Shown piece by piece: positions 1-10,823 of a stretch of 64,000 bases of DNA. Made by a program: the position numbers and the translations under genes. Source of the DNA: Alnus glutinosa (lineage: Eukaryota > Streptophyta > Magnoliopsida > Fagales > Betulaceae); assembly GCF_958979055.1 (NCBI RefSeq), contig NC_084886.1, positions 45,277,154-45,341,153 on the forward strand, read 5' to 3'. Every line of letters starts with the position of its first letter. Within the stretch, counting starts at the first letter, position 1. Under the pieces are notes generated by a model, which saw nothing but the letters and a program-made list of their open reading frames with translations, was not told the DNA's origin and did no database searches.

Positions 1-840
1 ATGAAGAACAATATCAAATTGTAGCAATTCTCATAATTATACAACCAACATGCATAAACTAAAATTCTCTAAATTAAAATACAATCAAACCATTGTGCTT
101 GGATAGGGCTACATCAATACCCTACAAAGGTTTTTAGCCGCTCATGAAGTTGCTGCAATGGCCTCTTGCCATGATTACTTCTCTTCAACTCTTCAAGCCT
201 TCAAGAAGTTTTTCTCTGAATTTTCTCTCGGTAGCAGTGTGTCTTTTTTTTTTTTTGAGGCCTAGAAGCTCTTGTAATTCCAGAAAAATCGTCTCTTGAG
301 TCTTCTTGTCCAAGTAGGAGATTGAAACTTCAATCCAAGTAGGAAAAGGATTCCAAATTCGGCCAGAATTGCGGTCCTTTATTGCGAGGCGATTTTGATA
401 TAGTAAACGTCCGAATTTGGAAAAGCCTATTTCTAACATATTTGTTTAATTTTTTATTAGCTTTCTAACGCCACCAATTTTATTACAATCCGATATCTGA
501 CGCAAAAGTTATGATTCAAACACTGAGACATATGCAGAATCCAAATTTGAATCCAATCCGATTTTTGACTCTTAGTAGAGAAATTCCGATTTAATCCTTC
601 ACTTGATTTGATTAAACTTAACCACATCATATAGGTATCCTATATGATTGGTTAAGCTTAAACATATCTTCTAGGTTTTCTCAAAGTGTACTTTAAGCCC
701 AAAATTAATGGAATTAATTGCATCTTTATTTAAAACCTGAAAACAATAAAACAACACAAAATCAAACAAATAACAATGCTAAGGAATTAACATATATAAG
801 TTAAGGGGCTTGAATGTGTAACATTCAACGCTTATCAGTG
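1..840. other. AT-rich repetitive DNA, no gene recognised
   Basis: No open frame here looks like a known protein. An 84-codon frame on the minus strand (439 to 185) has no recognisable domain and contains a run of lysines made by a poly-T tract. The stretch around 720-840, rich in AACAA motifs and ending in a CATTCAACGCTTATCA motif, has the look of a degraded retroelement flank, but I cannot assign a family. Confidence 0.3.
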
Positions 841-1127
841 CTACCTAAACATACCTTAATTTATTATTTTTGCATACTTCAAAAGCTCTCCAAACATTTT
901 AATATTACAAAAATACTTATTGCGAATTAGATAAATCACATTCTTAAATAAAAATATTTCTTTATATTTTGATATCTCTCAACAAAATAGAAAAAAATGT
1001 ACGGAAATTAACACCAAAATTCAAATAAAAACATTTTTCATTTTTAAAAGGGGTTGCAAGCTTTTCTTTGGACTTTTGTACATCAATGCTCTTCTATCTA
1101 TAATATGCAATTAGAGAACAATTCACC

Positions 1128-1236
1128 TGTTGCTAAGGAGTAGCTCAATTAGTTGGGGATTACGCCTCATGAAGTAAAGGTCTCTAATTCAAATATCCCT
1201 TCCTCCTCTTGTGTGGACATGTCAAAAAAAAAAAAA
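1128..1236 (+). mobile_element. tRNA-derived SINE with poly-A tail and target site duplication
   Basis: A box A-like segment (TAGCTCAATTAGTTGG, about 1141-1156) is followed after about 30 bases by a box B-like segment (GGTCTCTAATTCAAAT, about 1179-1194), as in RNA polymerase III promoters of tRNA-derived SINEs. The element ends in a run of A. It is flanked by a 13-base direct repeat, AGAACAATTCACC at 1115-1127 and AGAACAGTCCACC at 1237-1249, with two mismatches. That is the pattern of LINE-driven insertion. At about 109 bp it is short for a plant SINE. The box B has drifted from the GGTTCGANTCC consensus, so it is probably inactive. Confidence 0.65.
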
Positions 1237-1299
1237 AGAACAGTCCACCCAAGCACTTTGGAGTTTGCACGAGTGCGCATTCGCGAATATACTATGTAA

Positions 1300-1700
1300 T
1301 ATATTTTTTAAATATAATTAAAAAAAAAAAAACTTTTTAATGAATAAATATAATATAAACTATTGTAATTATAAATTTTAATATAAATATACGTGTGTTT
1401 ATGTGTATGCATAATAAATTTCTATACATAGTGTAATATATATATAGAGAGAGATTTAAGATTGAATTAATTAAGATTTAAGTTATATCTAATTAACTCA
1501 AATGATAAAAAAAAAATAACAATAATTAATTAATTAGTGATTAGTATAAATTTGTGAAGAAAAAAAATGTTTATTTAGTAGTTAGTTCGAGTTCGTTTGA
1601 AAAATAGATTAATCGAGCTTGATGATAAGTTTTAGCTTAGCTCATGTTTGAAACAAAATTAAACAAACCAAGCTTGCACATAATACTCAACTCGATCACT
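1300..1700. repeat. Degenerate AT-rich dispersed repeat, copy 1
   Basis: This segment shares motifs, in inverted orientation, with 4240-4560, 16030-16330 and 22180-22600. The shared pieces include a GTGTTTATGTGTATG tract, a TTAATTAGTGATTAG segment and a GAGTTCG-rich end. No coding potential is visible. It looks like an old non-autonomous element of unknown class. Confidence 0.35.
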
Positions 1701-1717
1701 TATGGGTTAAGCCAGTA

Positions 1718-1866
1718 AGAAATGATTTTCTTACATCTTTTATACACCTCTTTCATACCTCATCCTATGTGGCATCATTTTTTTATTTATTTTTTTCATC
1801 ATGAAAGATGTAGGATATATCATACATGTAAGAGAGGTGTATAAAAAATGTAGGAGAATCATTTCT
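1718..1866. mobile_element. MITE, about 149 bp
   Basis: The ends are inverted repeats of about 35 bases: the left end starts AGAAATGATTTTCTTACATC and the right end is the complement, finishing in GAGAATCATTTCT. Both arms contain TATACACCTCT or its complement. The centre is AT-rich and has no coding capacity. Confidence 0.7.
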
Positions 1867-2916
1867 CTATGCGGGTTGTCCTGAAATTGACTTGTTTATT
1901 AATCGTGTCTAATCGATTCAGCGTGGTTTGACCTGAATTTTATTTTAATATATTATAATTTATTAATTTTGTGTTAATTTTTTGTCGGATTCACAAATTA
2001 TGTAAACAATTATACATTTTACCTAAAATGAGCCCCACCAATTTTGGGAGAGATCCCAATAGCATGGATAATACCATTGGATACATGCCATATTAGGGTC
2101 AGCTCGATAAATTTTGATACCAAAGGTGATAAGTTTAAGTGATGTCATTTTCATATATTTAAATATTAATTAAACTAAATTAATTTTAATATTTATATTA
2201 TGTTTTTTTATTTAATATGTCAATTATAACACTTTCATCTATTTGTAAAATGTATATATATATATATATAACTTATTAGATGTAGAATGACTTATGACTT
2301 GATTCAAATACATTAAGTAATCAAATTTAAAGAAAAATAAAGAGAAAAATGAAAATAAGTTATAAAAATTGATTTGTAATAGAACATAATGTGAAAAAAA
2401 AATTGTTCGACATTGAATACTCACCGATTATGTAATTCTATTTATTATGCACAACACAAACAATGAGAATTTATACACGTTGAAGACTTTTTATATTTTT
2501 ATAAACATTTAATTCAAATAAACGTTAGAAAAAAAAAAATTATGCACGTTGGACTAATTTCATGAATGTAAAAATTTGGCTTTTAAAAATAGTAAATAAG
2601 TTAGACTTTCTAATAATTTATGATTTTTTTTATTTTTTTATTTTTTTTGTTGAATATGAATAATGAGACTTTCAATTTATAATTGTTTTTACCATGATTG
2701 AGGGCCTAATTATAAATTATTTATTAAATTTTTATCATATTAGAGACTTAATATTTGTTTTAGAAATAACATTTATTGTACAATTATTAAGTAACAGTCT
2801 TAATTAAAGAGCATTTTTTTAACTTTTTGCCATATTAGAGCATTAATTTTTTTTTAATATAAATATTGTATGATTATTAGTTGGATGCCTAATTCAATTG
2901 GGGGCTTTAAGTGACG

Positions 2917-3091
2917 AATAATACTATAAGTTTTTCTTGTGTTCTTCGTAAAACGAGATAATTTGGAGATGACTTTAAAATCATCATTAAATTTATAATT
3001 AGTTATTATAAAATTTTAATCAAATATTTATTTTAAAAATCATTTTATTTTTTAAAGAACACAAGATTAACAAGCAAACAACTACTAAAAT
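2917..3091. mobile_element. AT-rich MITE family 'A', copy 1
   Basis: The ends TTCTTGTGTTCTT and AAAGAACACAAGA are inverted repeats. The core reads GACTTTAAAATCATCATTAA, then an ATTATTAAATTTT-like block, and returns as the complement. Four more related copies follow within 2.5 kb. Confidence 0.55.
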
Positions 3092-3159
3092 TTATCTTAA
3101 ACAACCGCCGGCTCGAGCCGCCCATGTGCAACATTCTATATAATATGTCGGGGCCTACT

Positions 3160-3260
3160 GCCTGTACGGTTCTCTTCGGAGTTTTGTACATTAATGCTCT
3201 TGTCTGGTTTGCAATCACTACACGTCCTTTGGAGTTTGCACACAAACAACCAAAGGAGCA
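3160..3260. repeat. Second copy of a short repeat also present near 1062-1290
   Basis: The order TTTTGTACATTAATGCTCTT, then a variable spacer, then TTTGGAGTTTGCAC is seen here and again at about 1070-1275. There the spacer is interrupted by the SINE at 1128-1236. The two copies show that the SINE landed in an older repeat. Identity of the repeat is unknown. Confidence 0.45.
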
Positions 3261-3418
3261 GGTGAAGGTTAACAGCCTAACATTTTTTTTTTAATGAGAA
3301 ATACATTAAAATAAGGAAATAAAATACGAAGATGGAGACCCCAACCATCACTGCTCATAAGTAATGACAGAGTCTTTTTTTTTTTACCTTTTTTTTTTTT
3401 ATCTTTATTTAATAATTA

Positions 3419-3515
3419 TGTGGCGTTTAAAATTATTATTAAATTTAGAATTATTTATTATTAAATTTTGATCAAATGATAATTTTAAAACTCACTTTAT
3501 TATTAGAGAGACAAA
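3419..3515. mobile_element. AT-rich MITE family 'A', copy 2
   Basis: The core GTTTAAAATTATTATTAAAT and its complement TGATAATTTTAAAAC form inverted arms, with the family ATTATTAAATTTTGATC block between them. Flanking poly-T and poly-A tracts blur the ends. Confidence 0.5.
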
Positions 3516-3775
3516 AAAAAAAAAAAAAAAAAAACCCATAGAATTACTCTTGCTTTGACATACGGTTGTCAAGACTTTCCATTACTTCAATTATTTTATT
3601 TTAAAGAAAGTCGAATATCTAATAAACAATAAATAAATCAAAAAGTCTATAAATTTAGTTCAAATTTCATTTAAAGAAACTCAACTCTTAAGGGACTCAA
3701 AATAGGATGTCAACATCTTTGATAAGGCAAAACTAAAGTAATTTTAGAGGTCATATTTATATCATTTTATTTATA

Positions 3776-3874
3776 GTGTGGCTTTTAAAATTATTATTTG
3801 ATCAATATTCAATAATAATCAATTACACATCTAATGGTAATTTTAAAAGCCACATCATTATTAGAGGAACACAA
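3776..3874. mobile_element. AT-rich MITE family 'A', copy 3
   Basis: The arms GTGGCTTTTAAAATTATTA and TAATTTTAAAAGCCAC are good inverted repeats. An AGAGGAACACAAGA end like that of copy 1 follows. No coding capacity. Confidence 0.55.
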
Positions 3875-4079
3875 GATAAATAAAAGTACGATGTCTATAA
3901 TTAGTCGCGAAATTGTCGCCTTAATAACACTATTTTGTAACACTACCTGATACCTCAACAGTGTTGTACTATAAAATACAGCACGACCAATCTAAAAACT
4001 AATTTATAATATTGCAAAAACATTTAGAAAAGAAGAATAAGTGAAATTAGCACAAAAAAAAAATCAATCAAGCTCAAAA

Positions 4080-4560
4080 ATATGAATCAAGCCGATTCAA
4101 CTAACCTTTGTAAGTTTCGGTTCATTTAAGCTTCGGTTCATTTAAGCTTCTCGAGGTTGACCACCCCCAGTACGCCACTGGGTGGCCACCCTCAGTGTAC
4201 TATGGGGGGTGGTTGCGGCCACCCCTGATTTATACGACTCTATTCATATATATGCATATACATAAATACAATCATTTACACAAAAATACACATATATCTA
4301 GATTACCACTCACAATAACAATAATTCAAGTTATATGTATTAAATTAGGAAGAGAATTCATTTTATCTTTTTAAAAAATTTAAGATGTTCACATCCTAAC
4401 AAATAATAAAAACAAAGTCGAGCTAAATTTATATGAAGTTGTGTCGTTTAATAAATTAACTTAAATTTTTATTGAAACTTAATTCATTTATTTAAGAGCC
4501 GAATCTAAATCGAAATTATAAAGTTAAACTCAAAGGGTATGTTTGGTAAACATTGTTTCA
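4080..4560. repeat. Degenerate AT-rich dispersed repeat, copy 2, with GC-rich hairpin
   Basis: Motifs shared with 22180-22600 include CATACACATAAATACA-like tracts, CATTTACACAAA and ATTTAAGATGTTCA. At about 4150-4230 there is a GC-rich inverted repeat built around GGTGGCC and GGCCACC, like the hairpin core of the MITE at 14689-15342. No gene is visible. Confidence 0.35.
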
Positions 4561-4780
4561 ATATTTTTTTTTTTTTTAGTAGTAGTAAAAAGTGAATAAT
4601 ATGATATAAAGTATAAATAATTTGTATGGAAAAGTGAAAAAAAATAATTTGTATTACAGTGAATTTTTTTTTATTTGTATAATAATAAAAAATTATTAAT
4701 ATGATATAAAAAGTGAAAAAAAAGTTAGAATTTTTTGGAAAGGTGAAAATAAAGGAAATGAATGGTGTGTTGCTTACGAG

Positions 4781-4940
4781 TAATGCTAGAAGTTTTTATT
4801 GTGTTACTATTGTATCAATTAAAAAATGAAGTGACTTTTAAAATTATGATTGAATTTATAATTAAACATTATTAAATTTAAAAAACCTTCTTATTTTTTA
4901 GAACACAATAATAATAAGTAAAAGACTTTTAAAATTACTT
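4781..4940. mobile_element. AT-rich MITE family 'A', copy 4
   Basis: It starts GAGTAATGCTAGAAG and carries the family GACTTTTAAAATTATGATT core. The inverted TTATTGTGTTACTATTG / AACACAATAATAATAAG ends identify it as a fuller family member. Confidence 0.5.
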
Positions 4941-5239
4941 GTTACTTACCAAACACCCCCGATTTAAGACTTTTAAGTTTACCAATAACTTTATTCATTT
5001 AAAACCCTTCCTGTCCAACCTATGGCACCATTGGAATTTGGCAAGCATCGTAGCTGTCAAATTTAAAATGGATTAAAACGTGGCCCTAATGGCTACTTCT
5101 AGGCTTCTAGCCAAATTGTTGTCCTTTAAGCTGGCCTACTTTTGCATTAGGCTTGATTTTACAGATCTCTTTATGAAGGTCAGAGACTCAAAATGATACT
5201 ACTCATTGGATCGATTTCACCGTTTTTTTTTTGTTTTTT

Positions 5240-5330
5240 TATTTTTAATTTTAAAATTATCATTAAATTTGAGATAAATTATTATTAAATTTTGATTAAA
5301 TGATAATATAACCCATTTTTTAAATAAAAA
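5240..5330. mobile_element. AT-rich MITE family 'A', copy 5 (partial)
   Basis: The family core TTTTAAAATTATCATTAAAT and the ATTATTAAATTTTGATTAAAT block are present, but clear terminal ends are not. It lies about 200 bp upstream of the first MATE start codon, so it sits in that gene's promoter or leader. Confidence 0.45.
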
Positions 5331-5377
5331 GAAAAAAATACACCTATCACACCTTAACAAACGTAATTTCTCAACAT

Positions 5378-5380
<3 letters not shown>

Positions 5381-5420
<40 letters not shown>

Positions 5421-5484
5421 CCATAAAATGCCAGAAGTCTCTCCAAAAGTCTCTCCCTCCCTCTCTCTCTCTCTCCGTGAAATT
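5381..5484. repeat. (TA)n and (CT)n tracts in the leader of the first MATE gene
   Basis: A run of about 40 bases of TA repeats (5381-5420) is followed at about 5454-5477 by a CT-rich run. CT-rich leaders just upstream of the start codon are common in plant genes. The same arrangement is seen upstream of the PPR gene. Confidence 0.6.
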
Positions 5485-5524
5485 CCAAATTTCAGCGAGT
5501 GAGGCGACTGAGACTGCTGCTTCA

Positions 5525-6130
5525 ATGACAGACACAAAGAAAGATGTGGAAGAAACTCTATTACCAAAAGGAAGTGAAGAAAAAATACCAGAAACTCCAT
5601 CTCTAACATGGGGTGTTCTTACGGTGGAACTGAAGAGGTTAGGTGTCTTGGCAGGTCCTATGGTAGCAGTGGTTCTCTCACAGTACCTGTTGCAGGTCAT
5701 TTCAGTGATGATGGTGGGTCATCTCGGAGAGCTTGCTCTCTCCAGCACTGCGATAGCCATCTCTCTTTCTGGGGTCACCGGGTTCAGCCTTCTTGTAAGT
5801 CTTTATATTTTCCACTTTATTTATTTCGTTTTCTTTTTCTAGCATTTCTTAATTTTTGTCAATCTTTTCATTTCTTTTTTCTTTTTATTATTATTATTAT
5901 TATTATTATTTTTTATATATATATAATAATAAAACCTCAGTTTCATTTTTTTAACACGTTTGTAACCTATTTTTACAAACATAAAACACATGAAAATTAA
6001 CCGCCTTAAACACGAAGTGAAGGCACCAACAGGCTTACCAGATTTTATAACGCTCAGTGACAATGATTACATCAGGAATTAACAAGGTGCTCTTTACACA
6101 TTTCTCGAGCAATAACTAGCTGAAATTCTA

Positions 6131-6168
<38 letters not shown>

Positions 6169-9107
6169 GGACGCAGTTCTTAAAATAACTCATCGTTGAA
6201 ATTGAAACTGAGCCATTGTCAAAAAACACTGCTTTTTTCTTATATTCTTTTGATGAAGAGATAAAAGTTTGTAAATTTGTCATTGAAAATGCTTCTGATC
6301 ATCAACTCCTTGAAAGTAATATGCGAGAATAGTATATGGGTGATGGTCTAATTTTGAATGATTTGAGCTTTTCAATGACATTTCTCCTATATAGCTTGGG
6401 ATGTTTCCTCCTTTATCATGCACTTTGCTCTAACACCAATAAACATTGTACCCAAAAATGCACTACGGCATTTAGTGATTAACCCCAATAAGCTCTATTG
6501 CACCTTTGAGTACTGGAACCAATCAACGTGGTGCTATCATTCGTTTATGAATCACTTAACATCTGCTGTCTATGTAAGTTTCATTTTTCTTTTTCAATTT
6601 TTGCTGGATCTATGTGATGATGAACTTGATGTGATAATGGGTTTGTCAATATCGATCCACACCCCACTTCAGCCACCTTTGTTTATTATGTTGATTCAAT
6701 AAAGGGAGGGATGGAACTAGCAACATGCTGATACCATTACATATAGTATTGGTTGAATAACTTGAATTGTGATTTGGCATACATTCATGAGTACTAGTGC
6801 TGGAAAAAAAAAAAAAAAAATTATTTGCTTGGGATAAGGATGAAATTTACAATAACAATGTGACCATAAATTGTTACTGACACATCTGGGTTGCATTAAT
6901 TCAGAGCTTTAGAAGATATGGGCGAAGTCATGCATCTACAAAGAAATAGATCGCATGATTGTGAGTCAAAAATGTTCTAAAGAAGTTGAATTTTGGTAAT
7001 TTGTATGTCTCAAACAGTTAGGAATGGCAAGTGCGCTGGAAACTCTATGTGGGCAAGCTTATGGAGCTCAACAATATCGAAAACTTGGAGTTCAAGCGTA
7101 CACTGCTATATTTTCACTGATCTTAGTCTGTGTTCCTCTGTCTTTGATATGGATTAACATGGGAAAGTTACTAATTATGATAGGCCAAGACCCTCTAATT
7201 TCACGCGAAGCTGGTAAATTCACCATTTGGCTTATTCCTGCACTCTTTGCATATGCCATCCTTCAACCACTTGTTAGATACTTCCAGACACAAAGTCTGA
7301 CCCTGCCAATGCTGATAAGCTCTTGTGCCATTCTTTGCTTTCACATACCTCTATGTTGGGTTTTAGTATTCAAGTCTGGTCTGGGAAACACTGGAGCAGC
7401 ATTAGCTATTAGTATTTCATATTGGTTAAATGTGATTTTGCTCGGATCATACATGAAGTACTCTTCTGCCTGCGCAAAAACCCGTGTGCCAATTTCTATG
7501 GAGATTTTCCAAGGAATTGGGGAGTTCTTTCGGTTTGCTATCCCTTCTGCAGTAATGACTTGGTAATTGTCTACATTTTACCCAGTTGTAAGGAAGGCTT
7601 TGTGTGTTCTGCTTTATTATATTGTTCTTCTTTGATGTGTTTATTCATTTTGATGATTGCAGCCTTGAGTGGTGGTCTTTTGAGCTTCTTATATTACTGT
7701 CTGGGCTATTACCAAATCCAGAGCTTGAAACTTCTGTTCTTTCTGTATGGTAAGTTTTCTTGAAGTATTTCAGATAAAAAGACTTTTCATCTTCTAAAAA
7801 ATTCTTTCTGATCTTCATGCACTAAGAATATACACTCCTCAAAAGAATCTGATGATTCCAAACCCCACTTATTGTCAACTTCTCTGGACAGTCTCACAAC
7901 CATCTCAACACTCTATGCGATACCATATGGACTTGGTGCGGCTGCAAGGTTTGATCAATCAAACATATATAGAGACAAATACATTTATATATGCATGTTA
8001 GTGGTGTCGATTGTACTTATAATTGCACGTCTCTTAAGATTTTTTTCTTCTTCTCCTTTTTGGTTTAGTACTAGAGTTTCAAATGAATTAGGAGCAGGGA
8101 ACCCTCAAGCTGCTCGTGTGGCTGTCTTTGCTGTGTTGTTTCTTGCAGTTGCGGAGACAAGTATAGTAAGCACCAGCCTTCTTGCCAGCCGTCGTGTATT
8201 TGGTTACACTTTTAGCAATGAGAAGGAAGTAGTGGACTATGTCACAACCATGGCTCCTCTAATTTCTCTGTCAATTATACTGGACAGCATACAAGGGGTA
8301 CTCTCAGGTTGAAAATCTCTCATTTTTATCAATGATTGATGTCTATTAAGAATACAAGAGTTTGCACAGTTCAATCTAGCGTGCGTTAGCTCAGGTGTTG
8401 CTAGAGGATGTGGGTGGCAGCATATAGGGGCCTATGTCAACCTTGGGGCGTTCTATCTTTGTGGAATTCCATTTGCTGCAGTCCTGGGTTTCTGTACACA
8501 TTTAAGAGGAAGGGGGCTTTGGATTGGAATACAAACCGGTGCTGTTGTTCAGACAATACTGCTCTCTATTATAACTAGTTGCACAAACTGGGAAAAACAG
8601 GTCTGTCCTCTCTTATCTATTGATGCTTTTGATCTTAGTCTAGCCCAAGATTTCCAATATTTGCTCTGCTTGGTTGCCAAGATGCTTGGAGGAAAAGAGA
8701 AGAAAAGCTGGGATTGTTTGATAATCATTTATCCAGTATTCCTAAATGCTTGTTAAATTCGCTTCTTTTTTTTCGTTTCTTTTCTTCCATCTCTTGGTAG
8801 GATTAGATTTTCCTCTATATTCTTGGCTATTCACCAGGACATCTCTCCAAATAAATGGTTTAACAGACAGTTTCACTGGGAGAATTTGACTATGAACCCC
8901 ATTGTAATAATCATTCAAAACCACAACTTCTTAGACCGTTAAATGCTTTAAGATTTTGCATGAGTTTTAGTCAAGGTCTACCTTTTAAGGGGGTTGTTTC
9001 TGTTGGTTTTCTTGATATTGCAGGCTAGCAAGGCAAGGGAGAGGATATTTGAGGGGAGACTTCCAATAGATAATATTGATAGTGAGCAGAGAACTTTGGT
9101 CAGCTAA
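5525..9107 (+). CDS. MATE efflux transporter (DETOXIFICATION family), first of a tandem pair
   Basis: Seven exons give a 495-residue protein: 5525-5794, 7018-7562, 7663-7749, 7892-7948, 8069-8307, 8395-8600, 9024-9107. The family is shown by [15 protein letters not shown] in helix 1, [15 protein letters not shown], the MATE signature [15 protein letters not shown] at the start of exon 2, LEWWSFELL, and [17 protein letters not shown] in exon 5. About 12 membrane helices are expected. Known members use a proton gradient to export or sequester toxins, alkaloids, flavonoids or hormones at the plasma membrane or vacuole; the substrate here cannot be read from sequence. The ATG at 5525 was chosen because the frame upstream has only a GTG and lies in CT-rich leader. 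The usual plant MATE length is about 480-500, so the model is full length. The closest Arabidopsis relatives are probably in the DTX10-16 group (inference). Confidence 0.93.
6134..6167. repeat. Poly-T tract in MATE intron 1
   Basis: An uninterrupted run of more than 30 T inside the 1.2-kb first intron. It may be the tail of an old retroposed insertion on the minus strand, but no body is recognisable beside it. Confidence 0.5.
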
Positions 9108-9301
9108 AGTTTCTTACTATTAGAGCTGCAAGGAGAAACATTGCTTGCATAGCCATATGGCCAAAATGTTGCTTTCCAAAAACATGTAAAGGAACTGATC
9201 TGCATGTATCTAAACTGCCATTACGATTACGTGGTGCTCTTCAAAACAAGCCAGCAGAGAAACCCAGGAGTATAAAACCTGCACTGGGCAAGCGCAAGGT
9301 T

Positions 9302-9740
9302 GTTATTTCTAAGTTCTTCTTCCTAGCTATGAGCTCATCATAGGATTAAAGATTTGAACCTTTTCTCTTTGTATAATTATCTTGTCGGATGGTGGCCACG
9401 ACAAAAAGGTCACTTCACTTGGATCTAACACATTAATATTTCATTTAGTTATTTCTAAGTTCTTCTTCCTAGCTACGAGCTCATCATAGGATTAAAGATT
9501 TGAACCTTTTCTCTTTGTATAATTATCTTGTCGGATGGTGGCCACGACAAAAAGGTCACTTCAGTTGGATCTAACACATTAATATTTCATTTAGTTATTT
9601 CTAAGTTCTTCTTCCTAGCTATGAGCTCATCATAGGATTAAAGATTTGAACCTTTTCTCTTTGTATAATTATCTTGTCGGATGGTGGCCACGACAAAAAG
9701 GTCACTTCACTTGGATCTAACACATTAATATTTCATTTAG
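9302..9740 (+). repeat. Tandem repeat, three copies of a 146-bp unit
   Basis: The unit starting GTTATTTCTAAGTTCTTC begins at 9302, 9448 and 9594, a period of exactly 146 bases. The copies differ by only a few substitutions (for example CTATGAGC versus CTACGAGC, and ACTTCACTT versus ACTTCAGTT), so the array is recent. It begins about 195 bp after the stop codon of the first MATE gene and may be part of its 3' region. Confidence 0.9.
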
Positions 9741-9813
9741 TGCCAATATATATATATAAATAAAAAATAAAAAATAAATTGTCTATCTATATATATATAT
9801 ATATATATATATA

Positions 9814-10500
9814 TGGAAAATGACTCTTGCACAACTATTGTGCAAGGTCTTAGAGAGAGTAGTGCAGTTGTGCATGAATCATTCTCCAATATATATTGAA
9901 AAAGAAAAGGTCATTTTTCAAGGTGAAAGGTCTTAGAGAGAATAGTGCAGTTGTGCACGAATCATTCTCCTATATATATTGAAAAAGAAAAGGTCATTTT
10001 CCAAGGTGAGAGGTCTTAGAGAGAGTAGTGCAGTTGTGCACGAATCATTCTCCTATATATATTGAAAAAGAAAATGTCATTTTTCAAGGAGAAAGGTCTT
10101 AGAGAGAGTAGTGCAGTTGTGCACGAATCATTCTCCTATATATATTGAAAAAGAAAATGTCATTTTCCAAGGTGAAAGGTCTTAGAGAGAGTAGTGCAAT
10201 TGTGCACGAATCATTCTCCTATATATATTGAAAAAGAAAATGTCATTTTTCCAAGGATAAAGGTCTTAGAGAGAGTAGTGCAGTTGTGCACGAATTATTC
10301 TCCTATATATATTGAAAAAGAAAAGGCCATTTTCCGAAAGGTCTTAGAGAGAGAAGTGATTGTGCACGAATCATTCTCCTATATATATTGAAAAAGAAAA
10401 GGTCATTTTCCAAGAAGAAATGTCTTAGAGAGAGTAGTGCAGTTGTGCCCGAATCATTCTCCTATATATATTGAAAAAGAAAAGGTCATTTTCCAAGGAG
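9814..10500 (+). repeat. Minisatellite, about eight copies of an 83-bp unit, seeded by a small MITE
   Basis: Copies of GGTCTTAGAGAGAGTAGTGC start near 9846, 9928, 10012, 10094, 10178, 10262, 10340 and 10421. Each is followed by GTTGTGCACGAATCATTCTC, a TATATATATTG tract and GAAAAAGAAAAGGTCATTTT. The first part (9814-9881) is a palindrome, GGAAAATGACTCTTGCACAAC facing GTTGTGCATGAATCATTCTCC, which looks like a tiny MITE. The array seems to have grown from that MITE plus its flank. The copy at 10340 is shortened. The open frame across it is an artefact of the period. Confidence 0.85.
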
Positions 10501-10823
10501 AATCTGTCTCATTCTCTAACTTCCCTGCAGAAGGGGTCGTACCCGAATTAGGCGTGGGGATTTCAAAATTTTCAAATTTTTAGTAATAATAAAAATGAAG
10601 AAATACACCGATCAAATTTTAAAAAATGAACAAAACTTTTTCACTTTTCTATAAAACATTCTCAAATTTTATATCACATAAATTACTTTTTACTATACAA
10701 TACACAAATATCCTCCTACCCAATTACTTACCAAACAAGCCCTTGTACGTCTCTTCCTCTTCATTGTTTCCCCCACTTTGAAGCTGTGGGTGTGACTGTG
10801 AGTGAGTGAGCAACAGAGAAAAT

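Noticed and set aside
5477-5524. Upstream start of the first MATE gene
   Set aside because: The frame begins with GTG inside a CT-rich leader. Plant nuclear genes start at ATG, and the ATG at 5525 fits family length.
10194-10391. Open frame of 65 codons in the minisatellite
   Set aside because: It arises from the repeat period; the protein itself repeats and matches nothing.
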